Shown here piece after piece: positions 1 through 6,002 of a stretch of DNA of 9,660 nucleotides. A model generated the notes under the pieces. The model saw only the letters and a list, made by a program, of their open reading frames with translations. It ran no database searches and had not been told where the DNA came from. This stretch comes from Thermoactinomycetaceae bacterium. GTDB lineage: Bacteria > Bacillota > Bacilli > Thermoactinomycetales > Thermoactinomycetaceae. The stretch lies in assembly GCA_025449475.1 (NCBI GenBank), contig JANWJM010000010.1, forward strand, positions 1 to 9,660. The letters run 5' to 3'. A program made the translations under genes and the position numbers. Position 1 is the stretch's first letter, and the number at the start of each line of letters is the position of its first letter.

Positions 1-1
1 A

Positions 2-112
2 GAATACATCACGGCACCAAAAAATGTAATTTTTAATGAGAAAGATTCAGACCCGAAATCGGATGACGAAGAAAGAGCGATCAGGAAGAGAAGTAGACCT
101 TTCAATCATTAA
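2..112 (+). CDS. C-terminal end of an unidentified protein (5' end outside window)
   Basis: Frame 2 is the only plus-strand frame open from the left edge; the other two close within about 40 bases. It runs for 36 codons to a TAA at 110-112. The peptide is very hydrophilic, with an acidic stretch (KDSDPKSDDEE) followed by a basic one (RKRSRPFNH), which suggests a disordered C-terminal tail rather than a folded domain. No family can be named from so little. Because the next two genes look like type IV secretion components, this could be the tail of another component such as an ATPase, but that is inference from position only. An intrinsic terminator follows about 75 bases downstream. Confidence 0.55.
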   Translation, partial: EYITAPKNVIFNEKDSDPKSDDEERAIRKRSRPFNH

Positions 113-186
113 TATTTGGAAGAAATAGAGAATACTAGTATTGCATCGGTTTTCGATGGATTCAAAGAGCAGTGATTCATTTATGA

Positions 187-218
187 AGAGGGCATTTTCC
201 AAAGGAATGCCCTTTTTT
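187..218 (+). terminator. Rho-independent terminator after the left-edge gene
   Basis: A seven-base-pair stem GGGCATT (190-196) pairs perfectly with AATGCCC (206-212) around a nine-base loop, and six T residues follow directly (213-218). An alternative fold pairs TTCC with GGAA inside the loop. The plus-strand orientation fits termination of the gene that stops at 112, and it makes the downstream hydrolase gene likely to have its own promoter. Confidence 0.85.
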
Positions 219-231
219 CACTCGACTGATT

Positions 232-260
232 TTGGACACAAGTATAAAATTATATTAAAT
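232..260 (+). promoter_or_regulatory. Possible weak sigma-A promoter for the hydrolase gene
   Basis: The 180-base gap between the left-edge gene and the hydrolase needs a promoter after its terminator. The best pair I can find is TTGGAC (232-237) and TTAAAT (255-260) with a 17-base spacer, inside a very AT-rich stretch that also contains TATATT at 251-256. Each box has clear mismatches to TTGACA/TATAAT, so this is a tentative assignment. Confidence 0.3.
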
Positions 261-274
261 AAGAACTATTTGAT

Positions 275-285
275 GGGGGAAGGAG
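275..285 (+). promoter_or_regulatory. Shine-Dalgarno site fixing the TTG start at 293
   Basis: The sequence GGGGGAAGGAG ends seven bases before the TTG at 293. No ATG or GTG in that frame has comparable spacing, so this site decides the non-ATG start of the hydrolase gene. Confidence 0.8.
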
Positions 286-292
286 AAATCAA

Positions 293-1474
293 TTGCATCT
301 ACAGACTAACAGAACGAATCGTTGGGTGATTATAATCCTGTTTTTTTTGCAATTTCTACTTGTGGGTGGATTTATTGTTTTCACGATCTTAACCAATGAA
401 ACGGTCCAACAACAGAATACACCATTTATCAACACCTACAATGGCATTAGCAATGTTGAACTTTCCCCAACGGGATTAAAAGTCTTTCAATCTTTAAATA
501 AGATGTACTTGATTCCTATCTATCAACAGGCGGCAGCAAAATACAATATTCCTTGGGAATACCTCGCAGCAATCAATTATGTTGAATCGACATTGTGGAC
601 CAATAAAAATCCGAGTAGTGTTGGTGCTATCGGTCCCATGCAATTTATGGAGTTGACATGGGTGGGTTGGGATTTTAGATATGCTTATCCGGATGCTCAA
701 ACTGCAAATACGCGTGTTGGTGATATTAATGATAAGTATCAAGATTTGATTAAAAAACCGGAAGTAATAAAACGATTTAATGGATACGGTGTTGATGGCG
801 ATGGCGATGGGGTGGCTGATCCCTTCAATGAAGTGGACGCGATATTTGCTGCTGCGAATTATTTGGCTAAACATGGAATGGCTGAAGGAAACATTCAAAG
901 CGCAATTAAGGCCTATAACAATAGCATGGAATATGTGGAGAAGGTAAAACGATTAGCGAGGGAATTCACACAACCGGTAGCCAATCGATCCAACTATTCC
1001 AGTGGCGTTAATTCTGGCGGCTGGGGTTGGCCGTTACAGAGAACTTCCGGAGTCAGGATGACATCACCGTTTTCGTGGGGTTATTGTACAGAGTATTTTG
1101 GGAGTAGACGATGCGGTCATGGAGGCGTTGATTATGCAGGTCCCAATATAACCGGCGATATTATCGTGGCTACACAGGATGGAATGGCTTATTCAAGATA
1201 TGAGCCAGATGGTTGTGGTTATTATGTATATATCCTACATGGAAATGGGGTTGAAACGTATTACTGTCATATGGTTGAACCATCACATATTCCAACAACA
1301 GGGAAATTTGTTCGAAAAGGGGATCCAATTGGAAAAGTGGGGAGTACAGGTAGATCGACAGGACCTCATTTGCACTACATGGTCAAAGTGAATGGGAAAC
1401 GTGTGAATCCAATTCCTGATTTTATCCATGTGCCGAGCAGTGTGGAGGTTGGACCCGTTAAGATCGTAGGATAG
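293..1474 (+). CDS. Membrane-anchored lytic transglycosylase / M23 endopeptidase (VirB1/CwlT-like cell-wall hydrolase)
   Basis: This 393-residue protein is predicted to cut peptidoglycan outside the membrane, at both the glycan strand and the peptide cross-links. Residues 11-33 form one N-terminal membrane segment. Residues about 70-225 are a lysozyme-like SLT domain: the likely catalytic Glu is E98 in INYVEST, GAIGPMQF (111-118) is the family signature, and D168, D170, D172, G173 and D176 form an EF-hand-like calcium loop before the conserved DAIFAAANYL helix. Residues about 250-375 are a peptidase M23 domain with zinc ligands H276 and D280 (HGGVD) and H361 (HLH, 359-361), plus H326. Both active sites look intact. 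The start is TTG, chosen for its strong Shine-Dalgarno. In Gram-positive conjugation systems such two-domain hydrolases open the wall for the transfer channel (established for CwlT-type proteins); the VirB6-like gene 63 bases downstream supports that role here. A sporulation or general wall-turnover enzyme is the alternative. Confidence 0.88.
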   Translation: MHLQTNRTNRWVIIILFFLQFLLVGGFIVFTILTNETVQQQNTPFINTYNGISNVELSPTGLKVFQSLNKMYLIPIYQQAAAKYNIPWEYLAAINYVESTLWTNKNPSSVGAIGPMQFMELTWVGWDFRYAYPDAQTANTRVGDINDKYQDLIKKPEVIKRFNGYGVDGDGDGVADPFNEVDAIFAAANYLAKHGMAEGNIQSAIKAYNNSMEYVEKVKRLAREFTQPVANRSNYSSGVNSGGWGWPLQRTSGVRMTSPFSWGYCTEYFGSRRCGHGGVDYAGPNITGDIIVATQDGMAYSRYEPDGCGYYVYILHGNGVETYYCHMVEPSHIPTTGKFVRKGDPIGKVGSTGRSTGPHLHYMVKVNGKRVNPIPDFIHVPSSVEVGPVKIVG

Positions 1475-1523
1475 TTCCCATCATGGACAAGTCGGCGATG
1501 TTTTTTGATTACATGAATCATGG

Positions 1524-1530
1524 AAAGGAG
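1524..1530 (+). promoter_or_regulatory. Shine-Dalgarno site favouring the ATG at 1538
   Basis: AAAGGAG ends seven bases before the ATG at 1538. The longer reading from the ATG at 1520 would place this site inside the coding sequence, so 1538 is preferred. Confidence 0.75.
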
Positions 1531-1537
1531 CCGGTGT

Positions 1538-4267
1538 ATGATGCTTTGGAAAAGAGTGTTAGGGATTACGCTGATCCTAGCTTGTTCGTTTGCGTTTTTA
1601 TTCCCCGCACAGGGATATGCTGACGATGAAAGTAGCTGGATTGACCCATACAATAATCTCTTTAAATTCCATAATGTGGGTGAAGGTTTAGGGGATGAAC
1701 GACCTTTATTTCTCAAACATTCCATTCTCAAATATTGGTTTGATATAGATTTGGAGTGGGTGATGGTTCCTGGATGGGGTTTTACGTATATGACGTTAAA
1801 TGTCGTTTTAAGTTCGATGATGCAAATCATGGGTTTCATTTGTATTGTTGTTATTTTCTTAGCGGATTGGGCGCTAAATTATCAAGGGCTTGATGGACTT
1901 GCGGATTATGTTGAAAATTTTGTAAGAAAATTACTGGATACTCTTTTCTTTGGTGAATTATTTGGGGTAATGATCTTTTTCTTAGGTGTTTCCTTGATTT
2001 TCTCTTTCGGACGCAATGAGGATGTGGCAGGAAAGTTATTAAAAGTGATTGTTAACCTTGTCATTGCTTTTACACTCATGGCAAATATGAGCCTCATTAT
2101 TCGAGGGATTAATAGTATTGGAAAAATTGGATCTGATGCCGTTTTCACGGCCTTTGCAGTGCTTCCTGGGGAAGTTACTAAATATACCAATGATGATGCC
2201 CGAAATGCGATGTTAAGTGTATATGATGGATTTTTTAACAATAATTTTTATAAGCCCTGGCAACTTGCCAATTATGGTCTCATTGTTCCGGAAGGGAAAG
2301 ATTTGACCCCCCAGCAACAGCAGGTAAAGGATGACAGTGATAAACATCTGAATGGGAATATTGTCCAGAATTATTTAACTGAACCAATTAAAGAAGCAGG
2401 AGAAAGCATTACCCGAATGTTTAAATCAATGGCCAATGCGATTCTGCCAAAGTCCTTGGAATTTGGCAACGGTTCTGGATTTGGGTATATTACCTCTACA
2501 CCACTCGGAATTCCTTTTCGTTTCTTTGTTGTGATGTTTACATTTATTATTGGATCTTCTTATGGATTGCTATTATTGGCAATCGCAGGAACAACGATCT
2601 TTGGCAAACTGGTTATGTTATTGCTAGCCATGATTGCTCCACTCATTTTCTTACTCATCTTAATCCCTGATTGGGGAGATGAAGTCCTTCTCAATTGGGT
2701 AAAAGGGATGATTGCAGCCGGAACTTATTGGATCGTCGCTTCGCTGATGCTAGTGATGATTTTATTCATGCAACAACAAATTTATGAAGTGAGCGATAGT
2801 TGGTTAATTACCATGTTCTTACAATTGATATTGTTGTTTACTGTTTTCCGTTTCCGCAATCTAATTTGGGAATACATCCCAATTAGTCAGATGGCCATGA
2901 TGAATGCCGCCGAAACAGCCTTCTTTGAAAAAGGAAAAGAAGCAGTGGACAAGACAAAAGAGATGGCAATCGAGGGAGGCGCATTATTGGCACTTGGGGG
3001 AGCTGCAGTCGCAACAGGAAATCCAGCAATGTTGTCCAGTTTAGGCAGAACCAGGATGGGTAGCATCGGAAAAGGGATTTTCGAAGATGCAGCATCCATG
3101 CGCAGAGAAGCTGCGAGCAAAGGTCTCAAGAAGCCGGGTATGACCAAAGCACTTGGGAAGGCGTTGCTGAAACAGCTTGGCTATGCGCCAACAGCACAAC
3201 ATGAAGGAGCATATTATCATCACTCACAGCGACAGAGTTTGTCCCAGAGCGATCAAGAAAATCGATCAGAAACAAAGGCAGAACACAGTGTGGGTGAGAA
3301 CATCGAAGCCGCAACCCAACGTGTTGCAGCAGCATTACATCAACTTGCCTCTGATGTGGAAAGAATATCGCCTTCCGGATCGAGAGAAATGTATACGGAA
3401 TTGGGCAGACAACCCATTGGGGATGGACACTATGCCGTTTTCGATAATAACAATCGCGAATTGTATCAAATAAAAGGCAAAGATGTTATCGATTCAAGAA
3501 CGAATGAGCGAATCGGTGAAATTCGAAACAATCAAGTGATAAGTCCTAGTGGAACAGAGATTGGGAGAATTAAAAATGGTCAGCTGCAGATTCAAGAATC
3601 AACTGGACATGTTAAGACTGGAAAGATTTATACACAGTCTACTTCCTCATCTGTTTCTACACAATCTGCGGATGGTCAAATTATTCGACCAAAGGTGGTT
3701 GTTGATCCAATCGTAGAATTATCGAATAAAAATCCTGTCCTCACTGTTGATCCAACCTATAATATAAAGGCGAAGTCGGTTGAGGTGAATCCGGAAGTCA
3801 ATGTGAAAGGAAAACGTGTCGAACTTAATCCAGAATATCACGTGAATCAAGCGGAAAAGGTCAATGTAAGGCCTGAATTTAATATTGAGAATTCAAAAGT
3901 CGACCTTGATGTAACCACCAATGTGACCCAACATAATACAATTACAGGTGGCGGAGGAGGAAGTTCTGGATCATCAAGTACAACAACGCCATCGCCACCA
4001 CCGCCTCAGCCCCAAACGCAGCCCATCAACCTAAATGTAAATACGTCTGGAAGTAGTGGTGAGAAAGTTCATATTACACAAGAAAATCATGGGGATGACA
4101 TTCATGTAAATGTCCAATCTCCCGATCTCTCTTTCGCGATTACGGGAAATCCAAAAGAGGCAAAGAGTGAAGATGAAAAAAATAAATCGCATGATGTTGA
4201 GGTTGGAGATTCAACAAGTATTGCCTCGTTGCTTCGAAAAATATTTAGAAGAAAGAAAAATATTTAG
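1538..4267 (+). CDS. VirB6/TrbL-like polytopic membrane protein of a conjugation/type IV secretion system
   Basis: From the ATG at 1538 the product is 909 residues. It starts with a signal peptide (residues 1-28, basic MMLWKR, hydrophobic core, likely cut after QGYA). About seven membrane segments follow near 86-112, 135-156, 166-189, 327-352, 356-377, 389-411 and 421-440. A soluble stretch at roughly 190-325 separates the third and fourth. Residues 450-600 are soluble with an alanine-rich part. Then come about three 16-residue units containing IGEIR/IGRIK (642-691), five 13-14-residue units of VEVNPEVNV type (735-800), a Gly/Ser/Pro linker (804-829) and a basic end (LLRKIFRRKK). A polytopic core with a long polar tail fits VirB6/TrbL-type channel proteins of Gram-positive conjugative elements. 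No sequence signature proves this; the assignment rests on topology and the adjacent wall hydrolase. A 19-bp tandem duplication at the 3' end changed the last residues. A phage or other secretion membrane protein is the alternative. Confidence 0.65.
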   Translation: MMLWKRVLGITLILACSFAFLFPAQGYADDESSWIDPYNNLFKFHNVGEGLGDERPLFLKHSILKYWFDIDLEWVMVPGWGFTYMTLNVVLSSMMQIMGFICIVVIFLADWALNYQGLDGLADYVENFVRKLLDTLFFGELFGVMIFFLGVSLIFSFGRNEDVAGKLLKVIVNLVIAFTLMANMSLIIRGINSIGKIGSDAVFTAFAVLPGEVTKYTNDDARNAMLSVYDGFFNNNFYKPWQLANYGLIVPEGKDLTPQQQQVKDDSDKHLNGNIVQNYLTEPIKEAGESITRMFKSMANAILPKSLEFGNGSGFGYITSTPLGIPFRFFVVMFTFIIGSSYGLLLLAIAGTTIFGKLVMLLLAMIAPLIFLLILIPDWGDEVLLNWVKGMIAAGTYWIVASLMLVMILFMQQQIYEVSDSWLITMFLQLILLFTVFRFRNLIWEYIPISQMAMMNAAETAFFEKGKEAVDKTKEMAIEGGALLALGGAAVATGNPAMLSSLGRTRMGSIGKGIFEDAASMRREAASKGLKKPGMTKALGKALLKQLGYAPTAQHEGAYYHHSQRQSLSQSDQENRSETKAEHSVGENIEAATQRVAAALHQLASDVERISPSGSREMYTELGRQPIGDGHYAVFDNNNRELYQIKGKDVIDSRTNERIGEIRNNQVISPSGTEIGRIKNGQLQIQESTGHVKTGKIYTQSTSSSVSTQSADGQIIRPKVVVDPIVELSNKNPVLTVDPTYNIKAKSVEVNPEVNVKGKRVELNPEYHVNQAEKVNVRPEFNIENSKVDLDVTTNVTQHNTITGGGGGSSGSSSTTTPSPPPPQPQTQPINLNVNTSGSSGEKVHITQENHGDDIHVNVQSPDLSFAITGNPKEAKSEDEKNKSHDVEVGDSTSIASLLRKIFRRKKNI
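3461..3610 (+). repeat. Coding repeat: about three 16-residue IG-I units
   Basis: Within the VirB6-like tail, segments beginning LYQIKGKDVI, IGEIRNNQVI and IGRIKNGQLQ follow one another at 16-17-residue spacing (residues 642-691 of the 909-residue product). Each alternates hydrophobic and charged residues around a turn containing Asn or Gly, as in short beta-hairpin repeats. Divergence between units means this is a protein-level repeat rather than a recent DNA duplication. Confidence 0.6.
3740..3937 (+). repeat. Coding repeat: five 13-14-residue beta-strand-like units
   Basis: Successive units begin LTVDPTYNI, VEVNPEVNV, VELNPEYHV, VNVRPEFNI and VDLDVTTNV (residues 735-800 of the 909-residue product). 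The pattern is roughly V-x-V-x-P-x-x-N-V followed by four or five polar residues, usually including Lys. The regular alternation suggests stacked short beta strands. A Gly/Ser then Pro-rich linker follows at once, so this block may be a rigid stalk between the membrane part and the extreme C-terminus. Confidence 0.75.
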
Positions 4268-4273
4268 AAGAAA
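4237..4273 (+). repeat. 19-bp tandem duplication across the VirB6-like stop codon
   Basis: The 18-base string AAAAATATTTAGAAGAAA occurs at 4237-4254 and again at 4256-4273, with one base between, giving a 19-bp period. The first copy is read as KIFRRK and the second, shifted by one frame, as NI followed by TAG at 4265-4267. Removing one copy would extend the protein to KIFRRKKQHNP with a TAA at 4290-4292. Confidence 0.9.
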
Positions 4274-4294
4274 AAAGCAGCATAACCCGTAAAT

Positions 4295-4303
4295 AAAGGA
4301 GGG
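4295..4303 (+). promoter_or_regulatory. Strong Shine-Dalgarno site for the microprotein ORF
   Basis: AAAGGAGGG ends seven bases before the TTG at 4311. This near-perfect anti-Shine-Dalgarno match is the main reason to believe the very short ORF after it is translated. Confidence 0.8.
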
Positions 4304-4310
4304 ACAAGCG

Positions 4311-4403
4311 TTGAGCAAATTGCAGCGAGTGATACGGCTTAGCTTAATGACGATTGTTTGGGCGGTGCTCTGTTTTCTCATGTATTACTTTCTCTGGGAT
4401 TAA
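4311..4403 (+). CDS. Unrecognised 30-residue single-pass membrane microprotein
   Basis: A TTG start seven bases after AAAGGAGGG opens a 30-codon frame ending in TAA at 4401-4403. The product has a basic, amphipathic start (SKLQRVIR), one hydrophobic stretch at about residues 10-28 (MTIVWAVLCFLMYYF) and a short LWD end, which fits a single helix with its N-terminus inside by the positive-inside rule. I do not recognise the family. It sits 43 bases after the VirB6-like gene and just ahead of the promoter proposed for nuoA, so it may be the last gene of the upstream unit or have its own promoter. It could be a small conjugation-associated membrane peptide or an unrelated chromosomal small protein. 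The evidence for translation is the ribosome site and the composition; chance is possible at this length. Confidence 0.6.
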   Translation: MSKLQRVIRLSLMTIVWAVLCFLMYYFLWD

Positions 4404-4406
4404 GAG

Positions 4407-4435
4407 TTCTCATTGATTGTAAAGTGTTGTATAAT
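4407..4435 (+). promoter_or_regulatory. Predicted sigma-A promoter of the nuo operon
   Basis: A perfect -10 box TATAAT (4430-4435) stands 17 bases after TTCTCA (4407-4412), which matches four of six bases of TTGACA. Transcription would begin near 4442, giving a leader of about 85 bases before nuoA. The spacing and the perfect -10 box make this the best promoter candidate in the junction; the neighbouring TTGATT at 4413-4418 is too close to serve as its -35. Confidence 0.65.
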
Positions 4436-4458
4436 CAAAAAAGCATCTCCATTTTTTT

Positions 4459-4498
4459 GGAAAAAGAGCCCTTCACATTTGTGAAGGGCACTCATTCC
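4459..4498 (+). other. Long hairpin in the predicted nuo leader
   Basis: GCCCTTCAC (4468-4476) pairs perfectly with GTGAAGGGC (4481-4489) around the loop ATTT. Pairing can be extended outward by GAG/CTC and GGAA/TTCC with small bulges, giving a stem spanning 4459-4498. On the plus strand there is no T run after it, so it does not look like a terminator for upstream genes. On the minus strand the stem is followed by TCTTTTTCC, which is terminator-like. Possible roles are a 5' stabilising stem of the nuo mRNA, a regulatory leader element, or a terminator for leftward transcription. Confidence 0.65.
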
Positions 4499-4514
4499 CT
4501 TGATGGATTTAGAT

Positions 4515-4520
4515 AGGAGG
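4515..4520 (+). promoter_or_regulatory. Shine-Dalgarno site fixing the TTG start of nuoA
   Basis: AGGAGG ends eight bases before the TTG at 4529. An ATG at 4524 is closer to it but opens only a nine-codon frame, so TTG is the start of nuoA. Confidence 0.8.
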
Positions 4521-4528
4521 AAGATGGT

Positions 4529-4897
4529 TTGGATACAAACCTCATTTCCATAAGCATTTTTATTGCTTTAGGTATATTTTTACCTCTGGCAGCGCTTGCA
4601 ATTGGACGCTGGTTACGACCTCATCTCCCCACTCCTCAAAAAAGGATCACCTATGAGAGCGGAAGTGATCCAACAGGGGAGAGCTGGGTTCAGTTTCACA
4701 TACGGTATTACCTATTTGCTTTGCTATTTGTCATCTTTGATGTTGAGTCGCTTTTTTTATACCCATGGGCAGTGGTTTATGATTCACTTCGTCAGGAGAT
4801 CGGTTTATTTGTTTTATGGGAAATGCTCCTTTTTGTCATCTTGCTGTTTTTGGGACTTGCTTATGCCTGGAGAAAGAAGGTGTTAGAGTGGAAATGA
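4529..4897 (+). CDS. nuoA: NADH-quinone oxidoreductase (complex I) subunit A
   Basis: This 122-residue membrane subunit is of the usual length and has three predicted membrane segments, at about residues 5-27, 60-80 and 92-113. The loop after the first segment carries the family signature YESGSDPTG, with the acidic FVIFDVESLFLYPW at the second segment. In complex I, NuoA wraps around NuoH and its first loop lines the junction between the quinone site and the membrane arm (established for the family). It is the first gene of the operon, starts with TTG, and its TGA overlaps the beginning of nuoB. Confidence 0.95.
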   Translation: MDTNLISISIFIALGIFLPLAALAIGRWLRPHLPTPQKRITYESGSDPTGESWVQFHIRYYLFALLFVIFDVESLFLYPWAVVYDSLRQEIGLFVLWEMLLFVILLFLGLAYAWRKKVLEWK

Positions 4898-5406
4898 ATT
4901 TAGAAAAGATAACACCTTACGAAGAACGAGAATTAAAGCGAAATGTCTTGACAACCTCATTGGAGCGGGTGAAAGCATGGGCGCGCAGCAATTCCATGTG
5001 GCCAATGACATTTGGGCTGGCTTGTTGTGCGATTGAGATGATGGGAACAAGTGCCTCGCACTATGATATGGATCGTTTTGGCTTGATTTTTCGAGCTTCG
5101 CCTCGACAATCGGATCTGATGATTGTGGCAGGAACCGTTACGAAGAAAATGGGTCCGTTGCTTCGTCGTTTATATGATCAAATGCCAGAACCAAAATGGG
5201 TAATTGCAATGGGCTCTTGTGCTACAGCAGGAGGTCCTTATGTCAAATCCTATTCAGTGGTAAAGGGTGTCGATCAGATCGTTCCTGTGGATGTCTATAT
5301 CCCTGGTTGTCCTCCCAATCCTGCTGCGCTAATTTATGGTATTCATAAACTGCAAGAAAAGATTCGTTATGAAGCGAAGACAGGGAAAAGGGTGAATATG
5401 AAATGA
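4888..5406 (+). CDS. nuoB: NADH-quinone oxidoreductase subunit B (N2 cluster protein)
   Basis: The product carries the terminal [4Fe-4S] cluster N2, which passes electrons to quinone. From the GTG start it has 172 residues. All four ligands are visible: adjacent C46 and C47 in ACCAIEM, C111 in GSCATAGG and C141 in PGCPPNP. The start is uncertain between GTG at 4888, seven bases after AGAAGG at 4875-4880, and ATG at 4894, which overlaps the nuoA stop as ATGA but has poorer spacing; the protein differs by two residues. Either start overlaps nuoA, so translation is probably coupled. No unusual residues were seen in the cluster motifs. Confidence 0.95.
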   Translation: MEMNLEKITPYEERELKRNVLTTSLERVKAWARSNSMWPMTFGLACCAIEMMGTSASHYDMDRFGLIFRASPRQSDLMIVAGTVTKKMGPLLRRLYDQMPEPKWVIAMGSCATAGGPYVKSYSVVKGVDQIVPVDVYIPGCPPNPAALIYGIHKLQEKIRYEAKTGKRVNMK

Positions 5407-5999
5407 CGGAAGAAAGAAAAGATCAATCTTCTGCTGAAAGCGGTTCCAAGACGTCGCCCATAAAAAAAGCGAGACCGGTAGCCAGAAGACCCAGAGCGAA
5501 AAAAGAAGAGAAACCCCTTCCGCCGTCTCCCAAGCAGTCCATCTTGGACAATTATGTGCAAATGATCACGAAAAAAGTCCATGAAGATGCACTGGAGGAA
5601 TCCTATATCAACCGAGCCGGAGAACACATTCCAACTCTTGTGGTCAAGAATGAGCATTGGTTTGAAGTGGCGTCTTTTCTCAAGACAGGACTTCATTTTG
5701 TCTATATACAAAATTATTCAGGCGTTGATTATCAAACCCATATGGAAGTGGTTTGTCATCTTTATTCTTTTATCCGGAAAGAGCGGATTGCGATTCGGGT
5801 GAAAGCAGATCGTGAACAACCCACCTTTCCTTCGCTCACTTCTCTCTATCCGGCGGCGAACTGGAACGAAAGGGAGATGTATGATTTGCTAGGGTTCCAT
5901 TTCGAAGGCCATCCCAATTTAACGCGAATTTTTATGCCTGATGATTGGGAAGGTCATCCATTACGAAAAGATTATGAACCCTTGGACAAGGAGGTGTAG
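5403..5999 (+). CDS. nuoC: NADH-quinone oxidoreductase subunit C (30-kDa subunit)
   Basis: This 198-residue subunit packs against NuoD in the peripheral arm and carries no cofactor. The conserved 30-kDa domain spans about residues 45-195 and ends in the signature NWNEREMYDLLG (153-164) followed by FEGHPNLTRIFMPDDW and HPLRKDYE. In front lies a low-complexity segment (residues 1-43) rich in Lys, Arg, Pro and Ser, probably disordered. Such extensions occur in NuoC of other Bacilli as I recall; its role is not known to me. The ATG overlaps the nuoB stop as ATGA and the Shine-Dalgarno is weak, so coupled translation is likely. It is a separate gene, not fused to nuoD as in Escherichia coli. Confidence 0.94.
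   Translation: MTEERKDQSSAESGSKTSPIKKARPVARRPRAKKEEKPLPPSPKQSILDNYVQMITKKVHEDALEESYINRAGEHIPTLVVKNEHWFEVASFLKTGLHFVYIQNYSGVDYQTHMEVVCHLYSFIRKERIAIRVKADREQPTFPSLTSLYPAANWNEREMYDLLGFHFEGHPNLTRIFMPDDWEGHPLRKDYEPLDKEV
5988..5996 (+). promoter_or_regulatory. Shine-Dalgarno site fixing the GTG start of nuoD
   Basis: AAGGAGGTG ends six bases before the GTG at 6003 and lies inside the last codons of nuoC. The next in-frame ATG, at 6021, has no comparable site. Confidence 0.8.
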
Positions 6000-6002
6000 C
6001 AA

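Noticed and set aside
131..158. Perfect palindrome AATACTAGTATT (131-142) followed by a small CATCG/CGATG hairpin
   Set aside because: Both are short and AT-rich, with no second copy seen in the window, so an operator or attachment role cannot be supported.
141..329. A 62-codon plus-strand frame from 141
   Set aside because: It runs straight through the terminator hairpin and T run at 187-218 and overlaps the ribosome site and start of the hydrolase gene; its start has no Shine-Dalgarno.
494..898. Minus-strand frame of 134 codons opposite the hydrolase
   Set aside because: It lies wholly opposite the conserved SLT domain, and its translation shows no domain or motif.
1520..1537. Longer N-terminus of the VirB6-like protein from the ATG at 1520
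   Set aside because: It would put the AAAGGAG ribosome site inside the gene and add six residues before an otherwise normal signal peptide.
1375..2241. Minus-strand frames opposite the end of the hydrolase and the start of the VirB6-like gene
   Set aside because: They are shadows of plus-strand membrane-protein coding sequence and have no recognisable content.
2883..3335. Several overlapping minus-strand frames opposite the alanine-rich part of the VirB6-like gene
   Set aside because: Multiple mutually overlapping frames in one place indicate composition effects; the plus-strand reading is continuous and consistent.
4110..4292. Plus-strand frame of 60 codons overlapping the end of the VirB6-like gene
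   Set aside because: It is a shadow frame. Only its last codons are meaningful, as the former C-terminus before the 19-bp duplication.
4404..4528. Attachment site, tRNA or riboswitch at the module/nuo junction
   Set aside because: I saw no tRNA fold, no direct repeat shared with another part of the window and no known riboswitch core; only the promoter and the simple hairpin are supported.
4816..4887. Extended nuoB reading from the ATG at 4816
   Set aside because: The added residues are nuoA read in another frame and do not belong to the NuoB family.
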